64,000 bases of DNA from Halisarca cf. caerulea (taxonomy: Eukaryota; Porifera; Demospongiae; Chondrillida; Halisarcidae), in NCBI GenBank assembly GCA_963170055.1, contig CAUJGJ010000040.1:1242301-1306300 (forward strand). The letters run 5' to 3'. Below, one piece after another: positions 11,201 through 22,800 of this stretch (the first letter of the stretch is position 1; every line of letters begins with the position of its first letter). Position numbers and translations under genes: made by a program. The notes under the pieces were generated by a model, which ran no database searches, was not told the DNA's origin, and worked only from the letters and a program-made list of their open reading frames with translations.

Positions 11201-12367
11201 GCGGCCATTTTGTGTCGGCGTGATCCCTGCATATGTAGTACTACCATACTACATGATATATATTATATATTTTATTATATTTTGCACCATGTACTGAATA
11301 TACTATATGCATGACCATGTCTCAAGGTTTTTGAAATTTCAGGGTTGATAGGCCTTCGTATGTAGATATATGTGCCCAAATGTAGTATTTCTAACGTGTC
11401 CCATGATCCCTTCTAACTCATGACACCCTCACTTACCTTTATATATATATATTCACTTCACCAAACTACACTACCAGAAAAAAAAAGAAAAAAATAAGCC
11501 TGAATGTTACTACTGCCTAAGATACACCAAGAATTAAATTGTTAAATAGAAACACTGATACGCTGTACAATTTTCTGGTGTGAAAGTGGATCATGAGTTT
11601 TGGATAGTTTTGCCCTATATATATATATATATATATATATAGGGCCAAATGTAACAGCCCATATCCAATATGATATCATTATCACCTACACATTCATGAA
11701 AACATCCTTTCTAAAGTTTACCCTTATGGTATTCAGTCATGAACACTGCTTTCATCTCTTTTCCCTATTCAGGTTTACTTTTCCAACCGTTCTTGTATTT
11801 TACGAAACAGTCATTGAACTTTTAGTTGGTGAGGGAAAGAATTGTGGAGTTTGTAAACAACAGAATGCATCCTATATAGTAGTGTTAACGCCCAATGTCA
11901 ATTTTTTTGCAATTTCAGATTTTATCATTTGAACAAGTTATCATACTTGCTAAAATATATACATTTATTACACACATGTCAATACAGTTATGGAATAACT
12001 ATAGAAGTATGTTATGTGGAGAATTATTTATATATTAAATGCAGCATTAATTATTCTGACACCGTTCATCGTGGGCAGAGGAAGGCTGCTGTGTAGCTAT
12101 CCCGATGTGCTCAGAACATTAAACTATCCCCCCACTACATATTGTACGATATGCGGTGAGTGAATTGTAAAGTCGTCAATTTTTGTCACCACTTTTACAC
12201 AAAAATAATCCCCCACTCCATTATTCAGTAACTTTTGATGATGAAGTTTGGAGTGAATATTGAAGGCATAACAAGTGAATTCTATGATATGATAATTGGT
12301 GGATAGTAAATTCCTTGTCACTAGTGTGAATGGGATGGGAGTATTCAATGAAAGTATTCACTATATA

Positions 12368-12404
<37 letters not shown>

Positions 12405-14971
12405 GTGTTTACACTTGGTACATTTTTCTGTAGGTTTTCTCTTTCATTTTGGAATTATGGCACCCATTCTGATTTGGGTAATGCACTTGATCTACATAAC
12501 TGTGTTATTAGCTTTTCCAATATTTGGGGAACAGAAGCTGCAGAAGTGGTCCAGGATAATTCATGTCCTGATAGTAGCATCGGCTCTTTTACTTACTTTG
12601 ATTGGGCCAATATCGGTAGTAAGCACTACTGGATACGTGACCATCACATTTCCACCCACCATTTGTTTCCCTGGTAGTGTGAATGCTGTGTTCTACGCGA
12701 TGATATTTCCAAGCTCCATTCTCTTCTGTACTGGAGTGATTCTGATGATACTCATTATTCGACAAATACACAAGGTGAGGTCACACAAGGGTACATCATG
12801 TGCATTTTACACATAAATCGAATTAATGGCCGCTAACTGTGACTGAAAATATCCCCTAATTATTATCTCTTTACTGTTTTGCTGTGTGAGCAAAACAAAG
12901 GTGCTGTACAATGCTTTACAAAGTATTTTTACATGTCTCTACTCATTCACAATAATATCATCCAGTGTATAAATTGTGGGCAGCGTCAATCGTATTTAAC
13001 CTTTTAACCCTTTATCGTTCAAGAGCCACTATAGTGGCTCGCCCTACAGTCGTTCGCATTCACATCTCTTTTTTTCGATTTTTTTTTAATGGTGCCGTCA
13101 GATACTTAGGGATATACTAAGTCTTCAGTATAAGTTTCATAGCCATAGTGTCCTTTATAAATCTGTACAAGAGCTGAAAAGTAGACAAGTATGTATTGGA
13201 ATACGGAATTGTCATCGCAATTTACGGAGAAACGCAAGTAAACGTAGTAGCAAAATGGCTACCATTAGTAAAGTGTTTGAGTTCAAAACGGAAATTTACA
13301 ACATTTCCATGATTGTAGGCTAGGATAGAGTTTTCTTTCATTAGTTAGATAGCTAAAGATTTCTTCGCGTTGAGATTCCGTCAGTACTGAACGATATAGA
13401 ATGCAGAAGGAGCTCATCAGCTAAGCGAAAGACTTGGCCCCTTTCGCAGGGCTGTCTGCAGCCGTCTGAAGACTTACTCTAAGCTTTTTGTGGATTGGGA
13501 TCCTTATTGTCATTGAAATCAAGTTCAAGAAACCCAAATCCGCACCACACGTAAGAGAATAACAGTGAAATCAACGGTAACTTGCAATTGTTGTGCTACG
13601 GTTACTTCATAGGATCAATAAAAGGCTTTGTAGAAGGTTTCTCTAGAAGAATACAGTAAGAGTAACCTCCTATAAGTCCTTTGTTGATCTATGTCTACCC
13701 AACATCCTTAACTTATGATGTTTTATGATCGGCGAAAGTGCTCAATGAATTCATCATAATCTGAAGTCCTTTGTGCATTTGTACTTCAAATGCAGGTCAC
13801 GAGGCGACTCCTCCTTTCCAACGAAGGATCTTTTAGCGTTTTGTAGTGCTCGTACTTGCCAAAAAGAATAGATTTAAGACCAAATACCTCCAAAGCCACT
13901 ATAGTGGCTCGTGAACAATAACGGGTATGCGAAAAAATTTAACACAAACGAAAAAAGGTTAATGCCTGCATTACGATTTTTCGCATACCTGTTGCTGTCT
14001 AAAGACCACTTTATTGCCTCTACCCTCGCTACATGACTTTCACTATTCTATACCTTCTGCAATTGTGACAGAAACGTTTATAATCATCTTTGAACCTTTT
14101 TACACCTTGTAAGCGAAATTTGTTGACACAAAGATAAAATTGTGCGCCTTCAATTCTTCTGTATCGAGGAGCGACTTTTTATATTTTGTGGTTCATACAC
14201 CGTATGCACCCTTCTTCCGGACGTCACCAAAGTACCATACACAGTACTCTAATCGCAATGTAAATTTTGATTGACTTTTCCCCTGTTTCTTTCTATAGTA
14301 GGTAATAGTATGCATGTCCAATAAAAATAGGTCCAGAAAAAGTACCCATCTGCTCCTACATTATATATAGTTTGGTACATGAAAGGATATAAAGATAGAT
14401 GTTTACCAAATCTATTATTTAATGAATAAAAATTAATATTATGAATCAAATATTATTATAAGTGGTCATCCTTTCAATTGCCATTATTACCTTTCATGTT
14501 ATGTATGCTTGAAAATGGTATTTTTAACAGTTTCCCTTTCTTCATACATAACAGGAATTCCATTCTCCGACCAATGAAATGAGGCAGAAACTGAGCAGTG
14601 CTAGGACATTCTTTAGTCCTCCTGAAATCAAAATCATCGTTCTCTCAATGGCATTTGTACTCCTCAGCATAACAGTCATGGGCACACTATCTCATTCTAT
14701 AGCCACACAAAGACAATTCACACAGGAACTTGTGGCATACTCACTATGTCAGCTGCATGGGGACAATCCAAGCTGCACTTTACGCAGTGAAGATGTCCGG
14801 ATCATAAAGGCTGTAATGAATGCGGCTGCATATTTCTCTATAGCTGTAGTAGTGTATGTCAACATATTCTTCATTCTAAAAATATCTGACGTCACCAATG
14901 CCCGTGATTGGATACGAGATTTATACAAGAAAGTCAGGAAGAAGTGCTGTGTCTGTAGCTATTATAAATGA
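8243..14971 (+). CDS. Divergent Frizzled/Smoothened-like (class F) receptor, paralog A
   Basis: Seven exons: 8243-8449, 8525-8965, 9210-9433, 11773-11828, 12045-12155, 12434-12774, 14555-14971. All junctions are GT-AG and keep one frame (598 aa). Residues 13-37 are hydrophobic (VVTVAIVVSIGLFSIPTVIF). Residues 60-201 form a cysteine-rich domain like the Frizzled CRD (Cys 60, 82, 91, 138, 147, 154, 167, 175, 201; core SCKQKGFPIYCQFLFPPC) with several N-glycosylation sites. A juxtamembrane CSLCLPSC block follows. TM1 is about 267-286 and TM2 about 295-319. A Cys-containing loop then leads to TM3 (348-378), TM4 (389-410), TM5 (430-456), TM6 (about 486-510) and TM7 (about 550-572). The tail KKCCVCSYYK lacks KTxxxW. 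Class F receptors bind Wnt-type or sterol ligands at the plasma membrane; ligand and signalling here are unknown. It could instead be a lineage-specific receptor with a CRD. Exon structure is firmer than the function. Confidence 0.8.
9434..11772 (+). other. Intron 3 of receptor A
   Basis: A 2.34-kb phase-2 intron. It holds a decayed MITE pair (about 9938-10440), a short (AAT)n run at 10994-11012, TA runs at about 10560 and 11620, and otherwise AT-rich sequence without genes. The open frames at 10942-11223 and 11600-11932 lack family similarity; the second is a reading of exon 4 in the wrong frame plus intron. Confidence 0.7.
9938..10440. repeat. Decayed piggyBac-like MITE and related repeat
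   Basis: 9938-9995 resembles the inner part of the 23438-24077 MITE (shared CAGATGGCTTCCAATC). A TTAACCCTTTGTTGCC end follows at 10001. Positions 10230-10430 match 13985-14190 in reverse orientation (shared CTCCTCGATAC and GGCGCACAATTT). No coding sequence. Confidence 0.6.
13004..13925. mobile_element. TTAA-type MITE with palindromic GAGCCACTATAGTGGCTC ends
   Basis: The left end is TTAACCCTTTATCGTTCAAG followed by the perfect palindrome GAGCCACTATAGTGGCTC (13023-13040). The right end repeats AGCCACTATAGTGGCT (13894-13909) followed by CGTGAACAATAACGGG, the inverse of the left tip. The tip sequence is close to the piggyBac ends in this window (TTAACCC...), so it is probably a non-autonomous piggyBac derivative. 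No coding content. Confidence 0.65.
13960..14190 (-). repeat. Repeat shared in inverse orientation with intron 3
   Basis: The reverse complement matches 10200-10430 (landmarks CTCCTCGATACAGAAGAATT, GGCGCACAATTT, GAATAGTGAAAGTCA). It is probably one half of a MITE split by the 13004-13925 insertion. Confidence 0.65.
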
Positions 14972-15123
14972 CTTGTAGTAACTAGTGTGTCATACCACAA
15001 AGATTATCAAAGTTAGATCTAATTAATTGATTGTGTGATAAATAATATGTTACAATTGACACCATTCAATGTCTCCTACATTGATTAGCAAACTTGACTT
15101 GTCATGAATTAGGATAAATGAAA

Positions 15124-15157
<34 letters not shown>

Positions 15158-15235
15158 TCAATATTCGATTCACATGGATTTTTTGCAATTCATGTAACGA
15201 AACAGCAGACACTCTCTTACCAACTGTGATTGAAC
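14972..15235 (+). other. 3' flank of receptor A with a TA microsatellite
   Basis: Sequence homologous to the 3' flank of paralog 0 continues for about 120 bp past the stop, so the duplication extends beyond the coding region. A (TA)n run lies at about 15127-15155. No canonical AATAAA is seen, but GATAAATAATAT occupies the place of the paralog 0 signal. Confidence 0.6.
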
Positions 15236-15798
15236 ATTTTTCCGTCCACATTACAATTTTTTGCTAGACCGTTACCGTCCGCTGGGACATTTTTGGCGTG
15301 AGATATTGGTGGTCGTTGCTTTGATTGTTCTGCTCATGTATATGCTTGAAACATCACTAAGTGACTGAAACTGTTTCGCCCGTTGTTTCGTAGTGTTTTT
15401 GAGTTGTTACTTCATCTTCATTGGAGTGCGGGAATATTAAAACTGACCCTCAACCGATTCGTTTGATTGCAGAACCTTTCTCAGAACATCACTTCGCCGT
15501 CAATCCATGCATACAATAGCTGCACAAAACAATAGAGGAATGAACTGAAGTGAAGCTTTACGACAATTAATGACAATGAGTGATAATGATAGGGACAATT
15601 CTGAGTCAGAAGGTGAGGAACAAGTGATTTGAGTTTAAAAAACTCATGAGCCGCCTACAGTACTGGAAATTCGAATCACTTGGATTGATCTCTTCTACTC
15701 CAAAAGACTCTTCGCTGATGAAATGAGTAGCTAAAGTTCCAATTTCGTTGAATTATAGTTGAAAATTGAGTACAGCCTTAACATTCGCTATGTTGTTG

Positions 15799-15884
<86 letters not shown>

Positions 15885-16375
15885 CTTCCATTACCATGGT
15901 AACTTAGGGATATCCATGGGTGATATTCTGGCTATCAACCCGTGGGAATGGATATCATCCCTGTGGTGGCTTCCAGACTAATTAATTAATACTTCACACT
16001 ACTTCTGAAGTGAAAACAACCTTATGAATACTATTATGCATGCAATGTACACAGGGGAATGGAAGACAAAATAGTTATCACCCAATTTACTCGGACATTA
16101 GCAGTAATAGATTACTCGACCTCGGCTTCGCCTCGGTCTCCTATCTATTACAGCTAATGTCCTCGTACTTGGATGATAACTATAACATATATATATATAT
16201 AACAAAGTTGTGGACGTTACAGACACTTCCGGTTAAAGTAAAAATGATATGGGGGCCGCCTTTGGCAGCCTGAAAAGACTTAGGAGAATAGGTAAACGAC
16301 TTCCTTCTTGATCAACTTGATAGAGTGCAAGCAGAATTGGATGAATCTGCAGTGAATGGAACAGAGGCAGTACAT
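15236..16375 (+). pseudogene. piggyBac copy 3: 5' fragment split by a nested insertion
   Basis: 15236-15632 matches the 5' end of the 37.26-kb piggyBac (shared CATTACAATTTTTTGCTAG, GGACATTTTTGGCGTGAGAT, GAATGAACTGAAGTGAAGC). The match stops inside the acidic N-terminal coding part at 15632 and resumes at 16273-16375 (GTGCAAGCAGAATTGGATGA, then ATCTGCAGTGAATGGAACAG). The intervening 15633-16272 is a hairpin-type element with a long (TA)n tract. The copy ends at 16375 at a MITE terminus (ACAGGTATGTTATGTCC). No transposase core remains. Confidence 0.75.
15633..16272. mobile_element. Nested hairpin-rich element with (TA)n core
   Basis: The left part has GATTTGAGTTTAAAAAACTC and the inverse AATTCGAATCAC arm. 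The right part ends ACACTTCCGGTTAAAGTAAA followed by GGGGGCCGCCTTTGGCAGCC, parallel to the element at 4345-4553. In between are a long TA array (about 15800-15880) and about 300 bp of other sequence. The two sides abut contiguous piggyBac sequence, which defines it as an insertion. Confidence 0.65.
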
Positions 16376-16746
16376 AACAGGTATGTTATGTCCGATTTAT
16401 GGACAAGAAACAAAATGGCGTTGTCTTTGTGGTCCTTCATATATCCAGCTTGATTTCTGTTTGAATTCGAGTCGATGTTCTAAAAACACCTTTTACCATA
16501 TCTAAAACATATATGTTTAGTATCTGAATAGCTAAAAAGATAATACAAAGGTCACAAGTTATGTATGCCGGGTTTTCTTTTACCATATTAAAAAAGTAAA
16601 AATGACAAATTCCCTCCCGGTGGTGAAGATCTGGGCTTTTGCTCACAAAACTAGGGTCAAACGAAAGCACATAATGAAATCACTAAATCAAATCTTGAAT
16701 CTTGCAGCTCCTTTCCAAGGTTGTTATGTCCAGGGTTTTCTGCTGA
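16376..16746. other. MITE-end-bearing spacer
   Basis: Begins with the family end ACAGGTATGTTATGTCC (about 16378). No matching inverted end or coding sequence is evident before the next element. Confidence 0.45.
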
Positions 16747-17514
16747 TACGCAGGTATGTTATGGCAGAATTGAGGCTAAAAGGGGGCGTTTTGTGGTTTA
16801 ACAAGCTATGCGATTAGATTATTACGCCTCAGACAGTTTATTACGGTCTGGCCATGTGACCACAGCCTAAACACGACTATTATACATCATTATAGGCTAA
16901 TACACGCGAGTATTTGAAGAGTTTGCTTTTGTGGACATGTGATATCATGTGATAAATGCCTAAAGAACCACTCCAGTCCACAAGGATTTTATGGCGAAAA
17001 AGGCACGGGTCTAGATCTCTATGTAGATACTTAAAACTTTGTCAGATTATCGCTGAAGGGCTGAACTTAAAATTCTGATTTGGGGAAGATTGTCAATCCA
17101 TACATTCAGTTTATGCGCAACCTTTTGTTGCCATAGCCGTTCGTCGTGATCAGAAATCCTTGGACATAACAGCCGTGGGATGGAGCAGCGTTTTCCCCAA
17201 ATCAGAAAAGTAAGATTTGGACATGTTTTGTCTTTCGAATTCACTTGCACGTTTAAATTCAGATGGCTAGACACACGTCTTTTGCGTTTTTTGCTTATTT
17301 TAGTATGTTTAAAAATCGACCATGTACAGCATGTACAATATGTCTTTATTTCTTTAAATTACATATGCACAAAATAGGAATGTTCGAAATACTATCTAGA
17401 TGCTTTCTTCAGTCTTTCCACTTTCAGGAAGAGAAAACAAGGCTTTTTTTACTAGCTATTCGAAAGCGGCAGCCATTTTGTTTTATGGGGAAAGTGCCAT
17501 AACATACCTGCGTA
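16747..17514. mobile_element. TA-flanked MITE with 20-bp perfect terminal inverted repeats
   Basis: 16747-16766 (TACGCAGGTATGTTATGGCA) is the exact inverse of 17495-17514. The outer TA on each side fits a TA target duplication of the Tc1/mariner type. The 764-bp body has no transposase. Its right end (GCGGCAGCCATTTTGTTTTA) resembles the repeat ends near 18.8 and 58.3 kb. Confidence 0.88.
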
Positions 17515-18145
17515 AAGAAGGTCCCTAGCTACAAGACGCTGGACATTAAAGGAATGAGACGACGTACAAAGTTGCAAGATTCGATTTTGGAAGTTTTGTC
17601 CTTTAGGAACAACATACTAAGGCTACGCTTACATGACAACGATTTCATTCGCATCAGCAATAATATCCGTGCTGATTGTTGCAGTTAGGCCTTTCGTTTA
17701 CACAACAAAAGGCAATTTTTTTCCTGTATCCACGAAAGGAAGCGGAAAAGTTTGTATCCGGGAATGTTTCATCATCATGTAACCAGCTGTTTCGTTGTTT
17801 GTCCACGGAAGAAGAAGATGGATCGTCATATCATCACTGCCTTTTTGGCTCTTTTGTTGACTTTGATTAGCGTCTATTCGCTTGCCTGCAAATCTATAGT
17901 GCTCCAGAGTGCCTACTTTCTGTGTAAGAGGCGAAAACTGACGTACCTTGCCCTGATTTTGACCCTCAGAAGGCGCTTGATACACCAAAGACGGCTAAAT
18001 CGAAGTAGACTAAGAGCATTACTACTCTCCCCTGCCCACGGAAGTGACTACTGCCTTTGTTATCTCGTATGGACGATGAGCAAAGTCCTTCCGTATGCTA
18101 TTATGTATGAGCAATTCTGGCCAGGTGTTTGGCAATGCGATCTCT
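17515..18145 (+). other. Spacer with an unrecognised ORF (17818-18177)
   Basis: An open frame from ATG 17818 (MDRHIITAFLALLLTLISVY) encodes 119 residues with a hydrophobic N-terminus and an arginine-rich middle (RRRLIHQRRLNRSRLRALLL). It ends within a foldback-family repeat at 18146-18177, so its 3' end is repeat-derived. The basic segment is loosely like the N-terminus of Harbinger-type transposases, but I cannot support an assignment. Confidence 0.3.
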
Positions 18146-18330
18146 ACGCATGTGGGACATGTCCAGATTTGTTATGATAACGCTCCTGAGTTTGCATAGT
18201 GATAAAATATTATATTTCAGCATAGTTGTGAAAGTTGATAGACATGTTTTTGGATAGTGAAAAGTTTGTTGGACTATTGTTAAACACGTCTGTGACAATT
18301 CATCAGTTGTAATCAACAGTTCTCTTCACA
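18146..18330. repeat. Foldback-family terminal fragment
   Basis: ACGCATGTGGGACATGTCC followed by AGATTTGTTATGATAACGCT matches the left end of the ~0.7-kb foldback elements (for example 50517). No matching right end is found at the expected distance, so it is truncated. Confidence 0.65.
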
Positions 18331-19888
18331 GATTATTCAACTGTGCAACATTTCACCTTTCACAGGCTTCTTCAGGCACAAATAATACAAAAATCAATAA
18401 CTCAATAATTGGCTATAACTATTGGCCAAGGAAATTGACCAACAGGGTAACGGATGGAAAAACTATTGTATGTCCCTAATAATGGACTCCAATACTGGGC
18501 TCAGGGGGTATCCTGAATTCAGGTTGTAACTCCTGCTCCTCTTGATATGAATACTCTCTAAGATCCTCCTCTCCTTCAGTCTCTTCTCTCTGTCTACCAC
18601 TGTGCAGCCTCCCAGCTGATCGCGTGGTTCAGCAATTCTGAGTGCATGCACTGCATTAGCATTCTTCAGAAGAATGCTAGAAGTGTGAGTTATAAATGGC
18701 CATATGCATTTTTTGATTCACTCATACTGGCAGTGTTACAACATTCTAAAATTCATCTGTAAATTTCTGCCCATTGAAAACACTTTATGCAGGTAAGGAA
18801 TGGCAAGTTTTGCCATAAAATAAAATGGCTGCCGCTTCCAAACGTCGCAAATTCAAGGCCTTGTTTTAACTTCTTGTAGATGTCTGTCAAGCCCCCTATA
18901 ACAACGCAAACAGCAAGTAGAACCTTTATACGTTATGTATGTACACATAAAGCAACCAAAAATATTCTGGAATTTTTGTATGACTGATTTTCCATCACAA
19001 TATGAAAATATCAAAGATTCAAAAACACGGTCAAGAAAGTCTGCAAGTTTGAGCACACAAATCAATTTTAGAGAATATACAGTATAAGGCTCTTCTTCAA
19101 ATCTGTATATCGGAGAAAGCGTTACACACCAGAAGTAAAAATGAAACAATAAATGAGAAGAACATAAATGCAGGCAGGTAGAGTGTTAGGAGTCAAATGA
19201 TACAGCTTAAAGTATACAGTAAGATATAAGTTTTTTTCACCACAAAAGTAAAGCAAGTAAAATTTTTCAAGCAGGGGAAGAGATAGAATTATGACTTATA
19301 GCATATCGGAAATTAAGCAATTGCATTATAAGATACTGCTCAAATTTGGCAGACTGAATGACAAAATGACCTTGTACAATAGAACAATACTAACCCTAAC
19401 CCTAACCCTAAAGTAACCCTAAAGTGTAACCTATAGAGTGCGGCTGAATAGATGACAACTAGTACACTTCTTGCGTGGATGGTTACCTGTTTTGCAGTAC
19501 ATTCAGTGTATCCATATCCTACTTCATTGTAAGGCAACCCTTGAAATGTTGCATTTTGTACCTGAAACAAGAATTGTATATTGCAGATGATGGGCAAACA
19601 GTAGATAGAAGGGATTGAAATTACTACTCAGCAAAATCTTAAACAAAATCCCATGTTTATGATGAATACATGCATATAATAATTCGAAATGTTTGTGAGA
19701 CATCATCTACTCATCTCACTAGACATTTGCTCTATATTGATACTTATATTATGCAGAAGAGCAATTGATATACCAAACCTGGTGTTTCTAGGTGCATGTA
19801 TACTGTGCTAGTAAAGTTGTTTTGCCGTGGATATGAATTTAATAGGAATGCATACTGTCTCCCTGGAATATGGTCGATTTATTCACTC
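18331..19888. other. Spacer with a MITE end and telomere-like repeats
   Basis: At 18793 there is a MITE terminus (GCAGGTAAGGAATGGC). The following CCATAAAATAAAATGGCTGC block matches the inverse of 58240-58350. Telomere-like CCCTAA units occur at 19389-19410. No gene seen. Confidence 0.45.
19389..19436. repeat. Interstitial telomere-like (CCCTAA)n
   Basis: Three uninterrupted CCCTAA units followed by two degenerate units (AGTAACCCTAAAGTGTAACC). This matches the common metazoan telomere hexamer TTAGGG in inverse orientation. Confidence 0.8.
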
Positions 19889-20190
19889 AACGCAGGTATA
19901 TTATGTTCGAATCCAGCCATAAGTGTAACATTATACGGTTTCACTCAATGAATTTCATTACCACATGGGTTTGTCATGTGCAGATAGCAAGATTTTCGTG
20001 ATGACATCATGTGCAAACTGAACGTATACGCGAGAATACGAAAAAGGTATTCGGACTCTTTTGTAGAACATGTGACAACATGTGAATGCAGTCTAAAGAA
20101 GAGAGATGCTCGAGTGGAAATTTTCTTTCAAAATCGCGGTGGTAAAAATCTCGTCTCGAAGCAACGGCAATAGTGCCATCGGGTTCCCAA

Positions 20191-22335
20191 TACAGTGAGA
20201 CCTCACTTATCCGCACCTCACATAACTGGTATTTCCTCCCAAAACGGATGTGCACAATACATTTTTACCTTGATTAACTGGAAACCTCGCTATCCGCATC
20301 CGGCCACATTTTCTGTATACTATTGGATACTAGTCAGTATAATTTTCCCTCCTTTATCCGTTGGTTTACACCTGGAGTGAAACTTTGTGTAGCTTTTATG
20401 TTTTTTTTTCAAGTTGTGTCTGCCTGGGATGGCCTCTAGTTTGCCCTTGAAACGTACAAGGAACTCCTTAAATGCCAGTAAGAAAAAACAAATCTGTCTA
20501 TACAAGCGAGCACACCCGAAGGCTACATACGGCGGAACCCAAGCACGCTTTGAGAAGGACTGGGTTTTTTTTAGGTTGGTCTTTCCACCATTGGTGATGT
20601 TTGGTGTGCTCGAAGTGAATGGTTGAACGTAGAAGATGACAGCAGGGTATGCCGTACCCGAACGCTGAAGAACCAAAGCGTGGAAGATGCTCTATGGCTT
20701 TGGTTTTGCCAAGCTTGTATGTCTGGAGCTGCCATCAGCGATGTTATCTTGAAAACAAAGGCTCAGGAATTCAGTCAGCGTCTTGGAATTACGGATTTAT
20801 CCTTTTTCAAATGGATGGCTACAGAAGTTTAAAGATCGTCATAACATCTCGAAGACGGAATTTGAAGGGGAGACTGCAAGTGCTGATATGCAGCAGGTTT
20901 CTTCAGGTAGAGCATCTCTTTGTGTACTCACCTCATCTTATGCACCATGTGATGTGTACAACATGGATGAGATTGGTTTGTTCTATTGCCTTATACCCAA
21001 CAGCACCCTGGCTACAGGCGCAGTTAGGGGTACAAAGAAAAGCAACGATAGATTAACTGTTGCACTCTGCTCCAATGTTGATGGGTCTCACAAATGCAAG
21101 CCAGTGATTATTGGATAGTCCAAGAGACCTCGGTGTGTTGTCACCCACTTTGACCCAAGTATATACGTCAACTATGTTAGCACCACAAAGGCATGGATGA
21201 CTGGAGTTATCTTTCAACAATGGTTCCAAAGTTTCAATTTGATCATGAAGATGAGAAAGCGTAATGTTCTCCTTCTTCTGGACAATGCAGCGAGTCACAC
21301 CAAACCCCCTACACTCAATAATGTCACTGTTAAATTTTTGCCAGCCAACACCACTGCACATCTTCAACCTATGGATGGAGGCATTATTCAAAACTTCAAG
21401 GTGCACTACAGGCGTTACCTAGGACTACACTTCGTAAATTGCATTGATAACAAGGAGAACCAAAAGTGGATCTATGCTAAGCCATTGGCATGATTACAGA
21501 TGCCTGGAATGATGTCAAACAAACAACAGTGGCCAATTGCTGGAGGCATGTTTGGATAATGCAACCTTCTAGGGACCAGAATGACAGTGTTGATCAGCAG
21601 AGAGGTGAAGACATTGGGTCGCTGCTAGGTGATATTGATTCATCACCTCATTACTTGGCCATTGATCCCTCTGAAAGAATGTCAGCAAAAGACAACGTTA
21701 ATGTTGATGACAATGTGGAAACAGAACAATCGCTGACCGACAACCGGATTGTGGAGCTGGTTAGTGAAGGATCAAACGTTATTGATGCTGAAGCCAATGA
21801 AAATGAGCCAGATGTTGACGAGGAACCACCTCCGCTACCACCTACTATTTAGAAGCACACATGGATTGTCAGCTTCTTTTTTTTTTTTTTTTTTATAAAA
21901 GTGAAGTGGCAAAGGATGATTCGTGCTCATCACAGTTAGTTGAGATTCGGAAGTACTTGCAATTTCCCAACACAAAAGAATTAGTCGGTGCAAAACAAAC
22001 AAGTATTTTGACTTTTTTTAAATAGGCCAAGATTTTTATCATATTCTTGTTCTTGACCAGGCCATTGAGGACTGTGACTGCATGTTTTGTTTTATTTATA
22101 GTACATTTATTGGTTTGACACATGAGGTACTGTATACTTGTGATTGTTTTAGTTTGCTGCTTTAATACTTTGATTGTTTTGAAGTTCCATGTGTACAGTA
22201 CATTTGCATGTAAAAATAGTGGTGAGACTTGTAAAAACATGTGTACAGTACTGCACCCTCACATATCCAGTTCCCTCACTTTATCCGCAAATTCATTCAT
22301 AACGGACGTGTGCGGATAAGTGAGGTCTGACTGTA
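20191..22335 (+). mobile_element. Tigger/pogo-type DNA transposon with TA target duplication
   Basis: TA at 20191-20192 and 22334-22335 flanks inverted ends. The left reads CAGTGAGACCTCACTTATCC and the right (inverse) CAGTCAGACCTCACTTATCC, continuing as GCAC on both sides: 24 bp with one mismatch. The 2.14-kb body contains a decayed pogo-family transposase. A further end-like block (CTCACTTTATCCGCAAATTC) lies at 22274-22295. Confidence 0.92.
20429..21852 (+). pseudogene. Tigger (pogo/CENP-B-like) transposase, several frame breaks
   Basis: Four open pieces line up in order: an N-terminal helix-turn-helix region (MASSLPLKRTRN...), a second DNA-binding part (EDALWLWFCQACMSGAAISD), and two DDE pieces. 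The catalytic aspartates are visible in YNMDEIGLFY (about 20962), LLLLDNAASH (about 21279) and LQPMDGGIIQ (about 21369), the arrangement of pogo-family DDE_1 domains. Breaks include frame changes near 20570-20640 and 20810, a TAG at 21116-21118 in IIG*SKRPR, and a TGA at 21491-21493 before the acidic tail. Not functional. Confidence 0.85.
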
Positions 22336-22800
22336 CTCCAAATCTCGGTGAAAGAGTCCTGGAGCTTTGTACCTTCTACCATTCGAGTTATGTCCCATGT
22401 TTTGTGGTTGGAGACCTTCGCAAAACAACGGAAACCCCTGGATACAACAGCCATGCTTTGAGCTACCGGGCTCCAGGAATCTTTCAGGGCACATATGTAT
22501 CTAAGGAGTCATTTGAACCTAATAGCATGTTCAGCAGCTGAGATTTTTACTTCCGTGATTTTGCTTTGTCTTATCGACAGTAGCCGAAGAAATTGCGTGT
22601 AGTGTGACATTTGACTTGTAGATAGTCTTAAAGAGAACACCAACATCACGTCAATATGGTTGTAATTTAGAATAGTAGGTTCATGTCAATATTACCCATT
22701 GCAGAAAATAAAAACTGGGGGTTAATTTTAGTACCTACAAAGCATCGGCCATTTTGTGTTATGTCCAAAATCGGACATAACTCACCTTCAAATGTTTGCA

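Larger units (their letters stand above)
12775..14554 (+). other. Intron 6 of receptor A
   Basis: A 1.78-kb phase-0 intron containing a TTAA-bounded palindromic MITE (13004-13925) and a repeat shared with intron 3 (13960-14190). Its last ~350 bp, minus the insertions, is the segment shared with paralog 0. Confidence 0.75.
19889..22800. mobile_element. MITE interrupted by a Tigger element
   Basis: The left end CGCAGGTATATTATGTTCGA (about 19891) and right end CGGACATAACTCACC (about 22783-22797) are inverse versions of the same MITE terminus. The Tigger at 20193-22333 splits it. Apart from that insertion the body is about 770 bp, close to the 16747-17514 element. The pairing of these ends is inferred from orientation and size. 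Confidence 0.5.

Noticed and set aside
10942..11223. 93-aa + strand open frame in receptor A intron 3
   Set aside because: No family features and an (AAT)n-encoded Ile run; it would require a gene inside an intron without splice support.
15766..15981. 71-aa frame with Tyr-Ile repeats
   Set aside because: Product of the (TA)n microsatellite.
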